Part shown: positions 10,875 through 22,407 of the stretch, piece by piece
How the letters are laid out: every line of letters starts with the position of its first letter
Position numbering within the stretch: position 1 is the stretch's first letter
Assembly (NCBI RefSeq): GCF_033807575.1
Contig: NC_084708.1
Coordinates: 2,628,501-2,692,500 of the forward strand
Reading direction: 5' to 3'
DNA length: 64,000 nt
Source: Cydia pomonella
Lineage: Eukaryota > Arthropoda > Insecta > Lepidoptera > Tortricidae
Program-made: the position numbers and the translations under genes
Notes under the pieces: model-generated
What the model was told of the DNA's origin: nothing
Seen by the model: only the letters and a program-made list of their open reading frames with translations
The model's database searches: none

Positions 10875-11920
10875 ACCAATATAATTTGTTATTATAATAG
10901 CGCTCCTTTCCTTTACTATTATTTAGATAAAGCCTCCAAAATTGTTGACGGACCCTTTATTCGGAGGCTCAAGTCCATTTTGTCCTTAAAAAAGACTTAA
11001 TAAAGGACTCGGCTTGGGGCTTAAAAGACTCGGATAATATTTAAGGGCCGAGTCTCGTAAAAACGAACCGAGTTCTTCTAATTCACTCTAAAGACTCGAA
11101 TACCCACCAACACTAAGTTAACAATGTGGAGGATTGTATTGCAATGATCAGTATGCTTCACGATAATCTTGATCAGCAGACTGGTAAGAATCATCCCATT
11201 AGGTATCTCCAATCAAAATCTCCTAAATTAAATAAAAAAATATCATATATTTGCAGGCAACTAGGGCCCATAGTTACATACTTTACAAACTAACATACAC
11301 ACAAAAAATAATGTCCCTCAGTATACATCAAAATTAGACGTTTTCGTGTTTTTTTCTTTCGAGCCCGCTTTTAAGGTCTTGGCTGGAGTCTTGCAAACAT
11401 TGTCTAGCTTCCATGTGTGTTTTTTTACCATATCATTCGCCCTTGATTAAAAATGTATACATTCAATAGAAAAACTACACTTTTGCGACCCCTCTTATAT
11501 ACTGGTAAAAACAATCTCCTTAGCGTCCTAGTCCTTACCTTCCCAAAGGTAAAACTAGATGGAATTCAAACAAAATACGCTGAACTAAAAGGTATTCGAG
11601 TAAAATCATAAAAGGACTAGAAGCCCTGCTTATTACCGGTGCCGGCCCGAAGATTACGGAATCGTCGGGTTAGTGCACCATATTCGGACCGAACGGTTAC
11701 CACGAAGTGTGCCATGACTAACGACCTGACGATATACTTTCGAAGATTTAGATCGGAAGCGATCGAATTTTGCGGTCGTCTTTTGTGGCTATGTCCTTTT
11801 CACTGGCCTTTGTGGTGAGGAAATCTGATGCGATAAAGTAAATGGAGCATTCCTTCAGTGTTATAAACGCTACTGACACTTGGTCTGTTGTTAATTTATA
11901 GGTAGCATAATTAGCGTAGT
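10875..11920. other. Intergenic, nothing recognised
   Basis: It includes CGAGTC/GACTCG-rich sequence (10950-11110) and otherwise unstructured AT-rich DNA leading up to the truncated LINE. Confidence 0.5.
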
Positions 11921-11931
11921 GTCAACCCTAA

Positions 11932-13296
11932 AGCAGAGAACAGGGTCAAAATTTGTACCTCTGCTTTGTTGACCTTGAGAAGGCATTTGACAGTGTTCCC
12001 CGTGAAGCCCTGTGGATGATGTTGGCAAAGTTAGGATGCACAGATAAATTCATACGCCTCGTGAGACTCTTGCATGATGACATGGAATGCTGCGTCGCTG
12101 TAGGTGTCGATGAGTCGAGCTTTTTCCCCGTTACTTGTGGGGTAAAGCAGGGGTGCGTGCTGGCACCTACACTTTTCGCCCTATACTTCGCAGTAGTTGT
12201 CCGTGAAGTTTTGCAAAGTCAAAATGCACCGAGAGGAATTCGCATCCGCTTTCGCACCGACGGCAGCCTCTTCAACCTAGCTAGGTTTAAGGCACGCACT
12301 AAAGTCTCGTACGCTGTGGTCTCCGAGATCATGTATGCGGACGACTTATGCTTTCTTTCGGAGTCCCCAGGTGACCTTCAGCAGCTTGTCACTGACTTTC
12401 ATCAATCTTGCTGCAAGTTTGGCCTAAAGGTCAGTGTGAAGAAGACAGAAGTTATGTCTCTGGACATTCATGGTCGGGAAACACTGACAGTCACACTTGG
12501 CGAAGATTTGTTGAAGCAGGTAACCAAGTTCCGTTACCTGGGGAGCACGGTAACATCTTCGTGCGACCTTGATGCGGAGATCAACAGCAGGATCGGAGCT
12601 GCTGCTGCAGTATTCGGTAAGCTGGATGCCAAGGTCTTCCGCTCGCATGACCTAAAGCTAGCTACAAAGATCTCCATATACATGGCGGTGGTGTTGCCCA
12701 ACATACTATACTCCTCTGAAACGTGGACCGTATATCGTCGTCACATCCGCACACTAGACCGATTCCATCTTAAATGCCTCCGTAAGATCCTAAAGATCAG
12801 CTGGTCCGACCGAGTGCGGAACACCGAAGTCCTACGGAGAGCCGGCGTGGGTGGAATCGAAGTCTACCTCATGCGACGACAGTTACGTTGGAGCGGCCAC
12901 GTTTCAAGAATGGTGGAGGGTCGAGTGGCTAAGCGCGTCTTTTATTCCGAGTTGGAGGAAGGCAAGCGAAAGCAAGGCGGACAACTCCTCAGGTACAAGG
13001 ACGTGCTTAAACGCCATATGAAGAACTGCGACATTGAGCCCCTACAGTGGGAAAAGCAGGCCGCCAACCGCCCTGGGTGGAGATCTTTGATTAAAAAACA
13101 TACGGATATTTTTGAATCCCGTCGTCAAACAGATCTGGACGACAAGAGGGATGAGCTGAAAGCCCGACCACCAGCGGTGATCAGCTATAATTATATTGAT
13201 GGTGTCCTCTCGTGCCCGTTGTGCGCACGGGTCTTTGCCAACAAGATCGGCTACGTCAGCCACACGAGAGCACATGAACGCCAAAAAAGGAGTTGA
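11932..13296 (+). CDS. Non-LTR retrotransposon reverse transcriptase, 5'-truncated
   Basis: The frame is open from just after a TAA at 11929. It lacks the endonuclease and the N-terminal part of the RT, so this is the 3' part of a LINE ORF2. Visible RT blocks, numbered from the TTG codon at 11953: FVDLEKAFDSV (residues 5-15, first catalytic Asp), GVKQGCVLAP (63-72) and YADD (128-131, the catalytic pair). A thumb-like region with RWSGHVSRM follows, and a C-terminal C2H2-type zinc finger (C421, C424, H437, H441). There is no internal stop or frameshift, unusual for a truncated copy, so insertion is probably recent. The 3' UTR is very short and ends in a TA-rich tail (13332-13342). The style resembles RTE or L1-like endonuclease/RT proteins, but the clade is not certain. 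No in-frame ATG marks a genuine start. Confidence 0.9.
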   Translation, partial: SREQGQNLYLCFVDLEKAFDSVPREALWMMLAKLGCTDKFIRLVRLLHDDMECCVAVGVDESSFFPVTCGVKQGCVLAPTLFALYFAVVVREVLQSQNAPRGIRIRFRTDGSLFNLARFKARTKVSYAVVSEIMYADDLCFLSESPGDLQQLVTDFHQSCCKFGLKVSVKKTEVMSLDIHGRETLTVTLGEDLLKQVTKFRYLGSTVTSSCDLDAEINSRIGAAAAVFGKLDAKVFRSHDLKLATKISIYMAVVLPNILYSSETWTVYRRHIRTLDRFHLKCLRKILKISWSDRVRNTEVLRRAGVGGIEVYLMRRQLRWSGHVSRMVEGRVAKRVFYSELEEGKRKQGGQLLRYKDVLKRHMKNCDIEPLQWEKQAANRPGWRSLIKKHTDIFESRRQTDLDDKRDELKARPPAVISYNYIDGVLSCPLCARVFANKIGYVSHTRAHERQKRS

Positions 13297-13466
13297 AGCA
13301 GTCGCCGTGGCCGAAAACGGTCGGGAGCATATATATATAACCCTAAAATCTAGCTAGCTTGAATATCGGGAAAAGCTAAAGGGGCATTTGTGAAATGCTC
13401 GTAAGAGACATTAGTGTATTGTTTCAAAAAATGTTTTTGAACACTGGGCGGTGTGAGTGCCGATTA

Positions 13467-13723
13467 TTGTCATATATCTCCCGTCCTTACGGGCAATAAG
13501 AATGGGGCCAGTACAGCGGTGTCACGCACACGAATTCGAGCCAATCGTACAGTCTAAAGCCACAATGCGATTCGTTGATTTGTTCGCATCACGCGCGCGA
13601 TTGGTCACAACTCGCAACTATTAGTTGCGTTAGACTGCACAATTGGCTAAAATTCATGAGTGACACCACTAAACTAGCACCATTCTTAGTGCTCGTAAGG
13701 CATCCTTAAGTATATTCAATGGT
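13467..13723. mobile_element. Foldback MITE, family S copy 2
   Basis: It shares GGCAATAAGAATGGGGCCAG and GCGTTAGACTGCAC with copies 1 and 3, and carries a small internal insertion giving CAACTCGCAACTATTAGTTG. Confidence 0.7.
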
Positions 13724-14480
13724 GCCGATAGATAGGTACTTAGCTGCGCGCCAATTTGATGGGCACTTAACACTTTAGTTAGACGAATTCATTGATCTGA
13801 ATCTAAATAAATCTGGCGAGCCAATTGTGAAATTTGAAAGCAACTGTGAAATTTAAAATCAAGGTATACTTACTATGTATTCATATGTATCTGAGAGTAA
13901 GATGAAGAGGATACGGGAGCTGAGATTTAAATATTTTAGGTGAATATATCCGTCTCGTTAACGGAAGCGACTCCTAAAACTAGTGCGATAAGGACAACGC
14001 CAGGTTAGGCGAAATTCCTGCTTAAAAATCTCAAAAAACGATGTTTCCTACTGGACTGTTTCCTCCTCCAAAACTAAACTAAATGTAACAAAATATTGAG
14101 ATCTAAATGGTAATGAAATTATCTGTGTCGGAATGTTTTGCTTTTTAAGCTAATTGATGTCAGTTTCGAATACCATGCTTCTCTTTGCGGCCTGGTAAAT
14201 TAGGCCGTTTTTGCGAATATTTGAAGTGCACTAGCGCCTTAAGAAACAAAAATATCGAAAAAAGCAAAACACAGATATTAATAATATAATCTATGTTTAA
14301 GAAATTATTGTTCTATTTTCAAAAACCACAAAGGAAACAGTCGAGTACGTTTGTATGGAGAAATGACCACTCCCGTTGCCTCTTAACAAGTCACAGGATT
14401 TTCCTTTTATTTATTCTAAACAATAATATTGAGTCGAACAGTTCCAGGCATTTATCTTATATCTTTAAACGAGCAATTCT
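13724..14480. other. Intergenic, nothing recognised
   Basis: No supported gene or repeat. Confidence 0.5.

Positions 14481-14482
<2 letters not shown>

Positions 14483-14525
<43 letters not shown>
14483..14525. repeat. (TA)n microsatellite
   Basis: An uninterrupted run of about 21 TA units at the 5' side of the Helitron-like region. Confidence 0.95.
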
Positions 14526-14528
<3 letters not shown>

Positions 14529-14964
14529 CTGTGATCTCGGAAACGGCTCTAACGATTTCGCTGAAATTTGGTATATGGGGGTTTTTGGGGGTATACAATC
14601 TATCTAGATTAGTCTCGTTGTACTAATCTATAGTCTTATGTTTGGGAAAACGCGTGTTTTCGAGTTTTCATGCGTTTTTCTTTCGACGCAGAATGTGGTC
14701 GCTAATTTCGTATTACCGGCCACTGTCCGTCTTGTCCAGCGGGTTAAGACGCGGACTGCTAAACGAGTGCTACGGGTTCGAATCTCGCCCGGTGATTAAC
14801 TTTTGTTTTTTTTTATATGTTCAAGTTTATATATAATTTTTTAATTTTTATTGTTTTAGACAAGTTTAATTTAGTAAAAAAATGTAGTTAAGATTATCAC
14901 CTATAGACCACCATATTACAATAAATAGTTATAACCGAGCAAAGCTCGGTCGCCCAGGTACTAG
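14526..14964 (+). mobile_element. Non-autonomous Helitron-like 3' end
   Basis: The right end has the hairpin CCGAGC-AAA-GCTCGG (14935-14949) followed 11 bases later by CTAG and then T. This matches the Helitron 3' rule of a short hairpin followed by CTRR, with insertion next to T. There is no RepHel ORF. The left boundary is uncertain and may include the TA tract. A tRNA-like block (box B GGTTCGAATCTCGCC) lies inside at about 14715-14795. Confidence 0.55.
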
Positions 14965-15130
14965 TTTTATGAAACAGGGATGTTTGGTTCCACAGCTGTT
15001 GGACCAGTGTGCGGGGTCATCGACCTACTGATTGTGAGTCATAAAGCTCAGGTATAAAACTTGGTATTTGCTGGTGTTTCTACGTACTCGCGATTGGTTG
15101 GCGGGGTCATTTGTTATTATCGAAGATATA

Positions 15131-15612
15131 CACCGTGGGCCAATTAAACCCGACAGATTTCAAAGGTGTATTCTTGACCGCATTTAGAGACTAAAATGTC
15201 ATACAATGTTTTCTGAAATCGGTCTTGTTTTAGAGATAATGACAATTTCTGTGAAAATTTGTTTCTTTTATAACTTAGTCAAAATCGCCTTTTTAGCTGT
15301 GACGCTGCGCTGCCACTATGTGACTTGGTTTAGACATACCTACTGACAGATATTAAAGTTTTAAAGTAAACTCGCAATTTTCGTCTGTAAATAGAAAAAA
15401 AAACTTTACTTATTCGTTGTAATGATTTTTTTTTCACCAAGGTGTAACAATAAATAACGTGTCGCGTGCAGAAAACGCAAAAGGAATTTTTTTGTTCGGC
15501 AAAAAAAAATTTTTTTTGGCGAATTTGGCCAAAACTCATATAACATTTTTTTGCTGCTTATGACCTCAGGAATGCGTGGTTAAAATCTGTCGGGTTTAAT
15601 TGGCCCACGGTG
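15131..15612. mobile_element. Mariner-like MITE with TA flanks
   Basis: A perfect 30-bp inverted terminal repeat begins CACCGTGGGCCAATTAAACC, and its inverse ends at 15612. Both ends are flanked by TA (15129-15130 and 15613-15614), as for Tc1/mariner elements. The 482-bp element has no transposase. Confidence 0.8.
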
Positions 15613-15654
15613 TATATAGCTCCGTATAAGATAAGTAAAGCCTCAGCAAAAAAC

Positions 15655-15845
15655 GTCCCTCGTAAAATCAAGAAAAATGTATGCTCGAATAGATAGCGAT
15701 ATAAAGACGATACCGTTTGATATTTAACACATATCAGTAAAATAACATGGGTCTAATAGTCTATTCAATAGAGTTTTAGTCCTCTGACGAAAGATGGCAG
15801 TAAGTTTACTTGACTACAACTACTCAATTCTCTTTGGTTATTATA
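15655..15845 (+). repeat. Family G fragment
   Basis: It shares CTCGAATAGATAGCGATAT and CGAAAGATGGCAGTAAGTTT with the copy at 183-416. Confidence 0.55.
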
Positions 15846-15904
15846 AACTTACGGGCGGGCCGTATGCTTGTTTGCCACCGTCGTGGTATTAAAAAAAAAC
15901 TGAT

Positions 15905-16345
15905 AAAACTAAGAAACATATATGATGTACATTACCATGCAAACTTACACCGAAAATTGGTTTGAACGAGATCTAGTAAGTAGTTTTTTTTAATACGTCA
16001 TAAAATAAAAAATAATAAGTAATTTTCATCAAACCCATACGCGTGGGGTATCTACGGATAGGTCTTCAAAAATGATATTGAGGTTTCTAATATCATTTTT
16101 TTCTAAACTGAATAGTTTGCGTGAGAGACACTTCCAAAATGGGACAATGTGTGCGTCCCCCCTTCCCCCCCTGTAACTTCTAAAATAAGAGAATGATACA
16201 ACTAAAAAAATATATGATGTACATTACCATGCAAACTTCCACCGAAAATTGGTTTGAACGAGATCTGGTAAGTAGTTTTTTTTTAATGCGTCATAAATGG
16301 TACGGAACCCTTCATGGGCGAGTCCGACTCGCACTTGTCCGCTTT
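15905..16345 (+). repeat. Family B repeat, fragment with internal duplication
   Basis: The block from ATATGATGTACATTACCATG to GAACGAGATCT appears twice (about 15920 and 16210). The end carries GGTACGGAACCCTTCATGGG and CGAGTCCGACTCGCACTTG, the same terminus as the copy at 62629-63359. Confidence 0.65.
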
Positions 16346-16349
16346 TTTT

Positions 16350-17160
16350 TATCAGAGGGTGTAATTGTCATAAAATTCAGTTACCGTGTAGGTAGGCACA
16401 ATTTTTTAGATTCTATTTTCTTTCTTATTTTACTTTTCTGTCCCTGAAACCGGATGTTGGGGAAACATTTTTGACAGGCCCGGGACACGGTGTTGAAAGT
16501 TGGATACCTAGGTTATGCGACAAGCAGAAATTAGACACCCGTATCCTTTTTGTGTCCACCAACGCAACTTTTTGTTTATACGAGTATATGACCCAACAAT
16601 CCCTTTTTAATAGAAACGTCTAAATTCAAGGACATGTGATTTGTGATATTATATTATGATGGAAAAACACATATCTTTAATATATTTAGTGAAGAAACTG
16701 GGAATCTTTGCAGAAATACCCCGTGGTAACCAGACCGAAGAAAGTATGTGTGACGTGGAAACTGGTACGGTGGGAGGAATGTTCCGCAAATGTCAATATG
16801 CAGAGCGGTACAAGTAATCTGCTTTATTATAAAACGGTCACATTATATTAATTTAAACTTTAGCCATACTCTGCGAGCTGAAAAAGTGCAAAGGTCTGTA
16901 CTAAAATACTTTAGTACTTATGCAAGCAACCCTGAAATCCTGATAAACAAATTAGACATCTGATATGGCTAGTTTTAATCATGCTTTATCAAAAAAACCA
17001 TATCCTCGTTAATCTACATAGTATTCACTTAGTAAAGTACCCAATGTACCCATGACTAAACGCTGAAAACCGCAATGTATTTTCGTCGGCAAGCCAACAC
17101 AACACTCATAATTCACAAGTCGTTCCTAGTTTCCCATTTAAGTTTTTTTTTTTTTTTTAC
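16350..17160. other. Intergenic, nothing recognised
   Basis: It contains one 52-codon ORF (16659-16817) without recognisable homology and a poly-T run near 17143. There is no support for a gene. Confidence 0.5.
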
Positions 17161-17163
17161 CGA

Positions 17164-17319
17164 AGGGCGTCCGCTGGCGTGAGCGGGTGCACGGAACGGG
17201 CGCGGGTGCCATTGTAGGTAAAATCCGTCGCACTCGTCCGCGCCAGTTAGCAACGCTCATACCATTTTTCGTTAAACCGCAGCACCTGCGGTTGCACCGC
17301 GCCAGCTAGCGGACGCCCT
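17164..17319. mobile_element. GC-rich foldback MITE, family M copy 1
   Basis: The left end AGGGCGTCCGCTGGCG pairs with the right end CGCCAGCTAGCGGACGCCCT. The middle includes GGTGCCATTGTAGGTAAAAT. Relatives are at 18753-18842, 42026-42163 and 42295-43088. Confidence 0.7.
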
Positions 17320-18750
17320 AAACATTTCATTCCACCGCATTGCGACCAGTACTACGAACTATTTAGATACAAATATTTACAACCTAAAGATGTAACGATA
17401 CAACGAAGATGGAAAAACAACCGATGTTTTGGTGGCTATACCATTCAGTACTTACTCCTTTCAAAACACCGTGACCTCCCAACCTGACCCCACTACTGTT
17501 TGTGTAGCCGAATGGGGTTAAAGGTCACATGTCTAACATGTCTCCGAAACTAATGAAAGTTCTCCGGGCTTTTCAATTCCGGAGAAACGTACGAAATAGG
17601 TTCAGGGTTCAAGAGGGTAAAATAGTGGCCTGGATTTTTTATGAACCTACGAAAATTTTAAATAGTTTAGTTTAGTCTACAGTATGGGGTTTTACAGTTC
17701 ATATGACCTTTAAATTTTCGACATACGCACGTATAGTGCTAGTTACCGCACTAGGGCGGTAAATTAGCGCCATATGTACTGTAAAAAACATAACCTATAT
17801 CTTAATTTCAGGCTGTAAAAAAGAGACAACAAGAGACGTTCTCATACACTCTCAAAACATTTGTTTTGCCAAAATAACTGCTCATCAATACGCTAAATTG
17901 AAATGACTAAAGTTCTAATCAAACGGATGTCCGTCCGCGAGATATGCCCACTATGCCCAGCTGACATTATCGGTTTTTTCAACGACGGACGCTTTGGTAC
18001 CTTGTCGCAGTTAGTGACATGAGACCTTTGAAACATTTAGCTTTAATACGTTAGTTAGACATGGTACCAAAATATTTAGCTGTGAGTTTTAATGTAGGTG
18101 GGTTAAGTACTTGCATAGATTATAACAGAGTAGAGGATTTGACTCTAGAAATTTTTAACGGCGTGATTATTATTTCCCCAGAATGCCTTCAAGGCTTGTT
18201 AGAAACACAGGACAATTGTTAGGAATACAGGACAATAAGAAAGTGAAACTCACGGGTGAAGTGTTATTATTTCATCATTCGTTCGATTCGAAGTCACATT
18301 TTTATGAAGAAAGCAGTATTTATGTTTCACAGGCATTTCCTTTTCCAGTTATCTGGCAATTCATAACCTCTACCAAATAACCCGAAATGCCATCAAAATC
18401 TAAATCCAACCTGTCAAAAACTATTTTTTACCGTATTTTTACCGTAAAATTAATTTAATTTATTAGTATAACAGTATGACTTACAAGATCAATTAGATTA
18501 TTTCAATATACTTAGTTGAGTAGCCATCAGAAATCTCGGTGCAGCCAAGGTACTCAAAAATATCTAAACATCTTGGTAATAGGGACCTTGCTCAGTATCA
18601 TATTCGTAACTGCTTTGATGTATCCGTTGACAAATGTACCTATTCATATCAATCTAAACATATTATCCCCACGCCTTTTATTCTACTTTAACACCATTAT
18701 AAAAAAAATGTTAAGTACTTAACACCCATCTGCTTTAAGTAACACAGTGT
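17320..18750. other. Intergenic, mostly unrecognised
   Basis: A degraded fragment related to the CAGTC-ended family I MITE lies at about 18528-18590. Nothing else could be supported. Confidence 0.45.
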
Positions 18751-18752
18751 TA

Positions 18753-18842
18753 AAAACTGGCGCGGACGCGTGCGACGGATTTAACCTACAATGGCACCCG
18801 CGTGCCCGCTCCGTGCACCCGCGCCAGCTATCGGACACCCAA
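18753..18842. mobile_element. Family M MITE, fragment
   Basis: CTGGCGCGGACGCGTGCGAC, TACAATGGCACCCGCG and CGCGCCAGCTATCGGACACC match family M. The left terminus is missing. Confidence 0.6.
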
Positions 18843-19382
18843 AGACAGCCGATTTGAAACAAAATGGAAAAGACTGAGAAAGAATAACGAAAAGGAGGGA
18901 AGAGTGAAATTATCAAGCTGTTTTAATCTGTGGCCATCATTTAAATTAAATCATACCCTCGGAATTCAAGTATTACGTCACGAGTATTGTCTGTTAAATA
19001 ATGGGGGACATTCAAAACACATATGGCGCAGTTCATTATAATATAAGATATCCTAATCAATCAATAGTATAAATAATTCACTCTCTTTATCCTTGCTTTG
19101 TAGTTTAATATTATACAAGGTTTTTATGTAGTTTAAGTCATATGTTCAGTCAAGTGTGAAAATATGGGTGTACACATCTTACTCAAAAATATGTCCCATA
19201 GCATCTTATACCAGTGTAATAAGAGCATAGTACCATATTTATGAGACGATTCTCTTGATACATATTTTTACAGCTGACTGTTCAAGAGTCTATACTCTTA
19301 ACCTTTAACCGCTTAGAATTTTTCACCGAGCGTGCTTGTGTCACCGTCGGTACGAAGGTACACGAAGTTTTGTCTTATTTAT

Positions 19383-19575
19383 CAGTACCTCTAGTGTAAA
19401 TTTAATTGACATCATAACGTGACGAACGCGTTTGCGTTAAGTCTCATTTTGTATAGGATTTTGAGTTTCCAAAACGTCCCGCTTGGCGCGCTCTTTCTAA
19501 ATCACATACAAAATGAGACTAAACGCAAACGCGTAAGTCACGTTTCGAAATCGAATTTATTTACACTAGGGGTAC
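19383..19575. mobile_element. Foldback MITE, family Q copy 2
   Basis: It is nearly identical to 5429-5624 across both arms and the loop, with only a few substitutions, so both copies are young. Confidence 0.8.
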
Positions 19576-19854
19576 AGATTGCGGCGGTCAAAAGGCTAAT
19601 ATAGACACAATTTTTAAGATCTTGGGTTATACACCGATTTCAAAATAAAATAAGTTGCCACTCCTATGAATTATAGCTTGTCTGCATAGCTATAAGCAAT
19701 GATTATACGACAGGAGTACCCATTTATTCTTTGACCGCCAAAGTCAACTGAAGCGTGTGGCTACAGACCAATATCAACTTTTGTGCGTTCCGATAAGGTT
19801 CAAGGTGCTATCCACCTTGGGTGGTTGTTTTTCAACTAACTATTTCGATAACAA

Positions 19855-20045
19855 AATGAATCTTGGCCTCTGAAACGGAAGTGTCCCACCTGTCCCGACC
19901 CTGCGCAACTTCCTGCTAGTTACAGCGATACCTGGACCTACCCACCAGATGGCTACCAGTCAGTAGTCCCAAGAACGCTCTTGACAGCCCGATCCTCTGA
20001 CACATCTGAGTAGGTGATCAAACCAGCGAAGTCTGTGGGCTTTAT
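19855..20045 (-). pseudogene. RTE-type LINE ORF C-terminal fragment
   Basis: Read on the minus strand, one frame gives EVAQGRDRW followed by SVSEAKIHF, the C-terminal signature of RTE-like ORFs (compare 44578-44939 and 54130-54790). Frames are broken upstream. It is a short, decayed 3' fragment. Confidence 0.55.
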
Positions 20046-20177
20046 GAGTAGTGTTCAAAGTTTAAGCAACTCAATAAAAATGAATCACCCCATGATTGGT
20101 GATTAGCTTTGGCTCTGAATTAATATTATTTATACTAATTAGTGGTAAGCGCTCTGGGTCACACATATTGTAAACAA

Positions 20178-20388
20178 TATAGGGAGCGTGCATGAACTGT
20201 AGGAGGCAGCACAGGAGCCGTCAGATTTTTGGCGCGAGGCGTAAATGTGATGTTTTTTGTTCCGATGTAGGCCATAAGATGGCAGAACCTACTATGTACA
20301 AGAAAACACGTTACGAGTATATGTGCATGTCTATGGTTCCGATTTAGGCCACAAGATGGCAGTCCCTCCAACGCGCACGGTCCCTATA
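20178..20388. mobile_element. Foldback MITE with two GGCCAnAAGATGGCAG motifs
   Basis: The ends TATAGGGAGCGTGC and GCACGGTCCCTATA are inverted. Two internal copies of a GTTCCGATGTAGGCCATAAG-like phrase lie in direct orientation. It is non-coding. Confidence 0.55.
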
Positions 20389-21940
20389 GTAATTCGTTTT
20401 GTAAGTATTACTTGTAGTGGCTGTTTATTTACCCAAATAAAGAGAAAAAAAATTTATACAAAAAGCATGCATGAAGTTGTGTCCGCATAATCATTTAGAA
20501 ACAACTAACCAGAGATCAGAAACTAATCTGTGTTGATTGCACTTATTATGTTATTCAATCACATGTAATTTGATAGAGTGGCTTGAAATGTTACCAATAT
20601 ATCAGGTTCAGCGAGAGTATGTTACAAACTGTGTATGTTTTACACTTTGTTTATAAATAAATATTAATATTTGGGGATTAATATTTTGCTATCTCACTTA
20701 TCCCGTTCAGAACTACAACCATGAAAATATAATGTCGTAAATTTCGAGCAACTATCTCCTATAATTAATTAGACCTTTATTGGAGTAAAAGAGAAACATC
20801 ATCTTACTCAAGTTGTTCGGCATTTCGCCACGGCTGCTTGGAAACTAATCTCTCTGCATCGTTCATTATTTGACATGGTCTTTCAGTCAAAGACATAAGA
20901 ATCATGTACAAATTATAGCTTAGTGTGGGATTAGGTCAATTTGTGTACGATTTACGCACAGGACACCCAAGTGAAGTCTTTTATGATTAAACTCATTTAT
21001 GATCCTAAATAAAATAAATAGACATCAAATCTCCTCAGTGATAAGTACTGTTACTGTTAAACGATTAACTCTAGTTAATATTTATGATATAGTACTTACT
21101 TAAGTCTAAAATTAGGTTATAGTAAAAAGGACGCATAACTCCATTTAGTCATAGCCTTATCCCTAAAAAAATAATTAAAAAAAAATACTGGTATATGTTG
21201 TCATTAAGACAATGTCATTTTAGATGTTTGATTTAATGGGTTATTTTAATATACTTGTATTTTCTTTTTTATATCGTTTATTTTAATATGTGTAACAAGA
21301 TTTTTTGAATTGTGTACCGCCGTGAACTATTTACCCACAATTGAGGGTTAGTAGGTACCGTTATTGGGGTTAGGTTGTCCGCATTACCAGTCAAAATTAA
21401 CGTTTCCATCCATGAAATTACTGGTCCTGCTAAGTGAGTGTTTGTGGTTGGTTATTATAATTTAATAATGATTTTAAATACATTCTATTCTTACCTCTTT
21501 GATGACATTTCCGCCGTCATTTTTGATGGAGCACTTTTTCAGTCACTATAATGAAATAAACAAACTTAAGTCCATTATCTCTTACATTAACACTTAAAAA
21601 TATAAAAATTTGTTTCACTGTTCATCGAAAAATGCTGTATTATTTTGGGAAAACCAAAAATATCGAGACCTCTATGCACTTTGTGCATCGCATGGAATCT
21701 GTCAAATCGACACAGTGAAAGATTCGTTATACGATACAATGTTTTAATAGAAACGTATCGTTTTGGTATAATTTTATTATTGTTGTAATATGACATGTTT
21801 TACTCTAATTAAGAGTGTTTAATCTTGTGATAACTACACTTTATATTTCACTTTAATTTTTTCACAACTGCTTAATATTTACGTGATTAATATATTTTAT
21901 ATGTTTATTATAAACGTTAAATTTGTGAAACGGAACGTTG
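20389..21940. other. AT-rich intergenic sequence upstream of CFAP20
   Basis: No gene or repeat structure could be supported. Confidence 0.5.
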
Positions 21941-21955
21941 CATCTTCCTTCAGTC

Positions 21956-21969
21956 GTTGCTACGGCAAC
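21956..21969 (+). promoter_or_regulatory. RFX X-box in the CFAP20 promoter
   Basis: GTTGCTACGGCAAC fits the X-box consensus (RYYRYY, a 1-3 base spacer, RRNRAC) at every defined position with a 2-base spacer, and also the stricter GYTRYY/RRHRAC form. It lies about 160 bp upstream of the CFAP20 start codon. RFX factors drive cilium-assembly genes in animals. Confidence 0.75.
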
Positions 21970-21987
21970 TCCGTATTGATAACAACT

Positions 21988-21999
21988 CATGGCCAATGG
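21988..21999 (+). promoter_or_regulatory. CCAAT box within a GGCCAATGGCC palindrome
   Basis: The inverted CCAAT-type motif ATGGCCAATGGC lies about 20 bp after the X-box and 130-145 bp before the CFAP20 ATG. That is a normal position for an NF-Y-type element. Role inferred. Confidence 0.45.
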
Positions 22000-22131
22000 C
22001 CGTGTCCAAAATTTCTGTGTTTACTGTCATTGTGTCAACTTGTAATGTGTCCGGGAAACAAATCGCTTTATCGATCAAACTTTTGTAGTTAACAGTGCCC
22101 TAAATAAGAAGTTGCAGTAGCCGCTGCAGAG

Positions 22132-22407
22132 ATGTTCAAAAACACATTTCAGTCCGGTTTCCTCTCGATTCTTTACAGTATTGGCAGCAAACCGCTGCAG
22201 ATATGGGACAAGAAGGTTCGAAATGGTCACATAAAGAGGATTACGGACAACGACATTCAAAGTCTGGTGCTAGAAATTGTCGGGACCAACGTTAGCACCA
22301 CGTACATAACATGTCCTGCAGACCCGAAGAAGACGCTCGGCATCAAGCTACCATTCTTAGTTATGATCATTAAGAACCTGAAGAAGTACTTCACATTCGA
22401 AGTCCAG
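22132..22407 (+). CDS. CFAP20: CFAP20 exon 1
   Basis: 92 codons from the ATG, ending ...FTFEVQ at the donor GTGAGA. Reading on past the donor meets a stop within 21 bp, so splicing is required. Confidence 0.97.

Noticed and set aside
14715..14795. tRNA-like sequence with box A and box B
   Set aside because: The acceptor and T stems do not pair properly and it lies in a repeated element, so it is treated as tRNA-derived repeat and not as a tRNA gene.
16659..16817. 52-codon ORF with fairly balanced composition
   Set aside because: No recognised motif, no splice or promoter context; about what chance would give.
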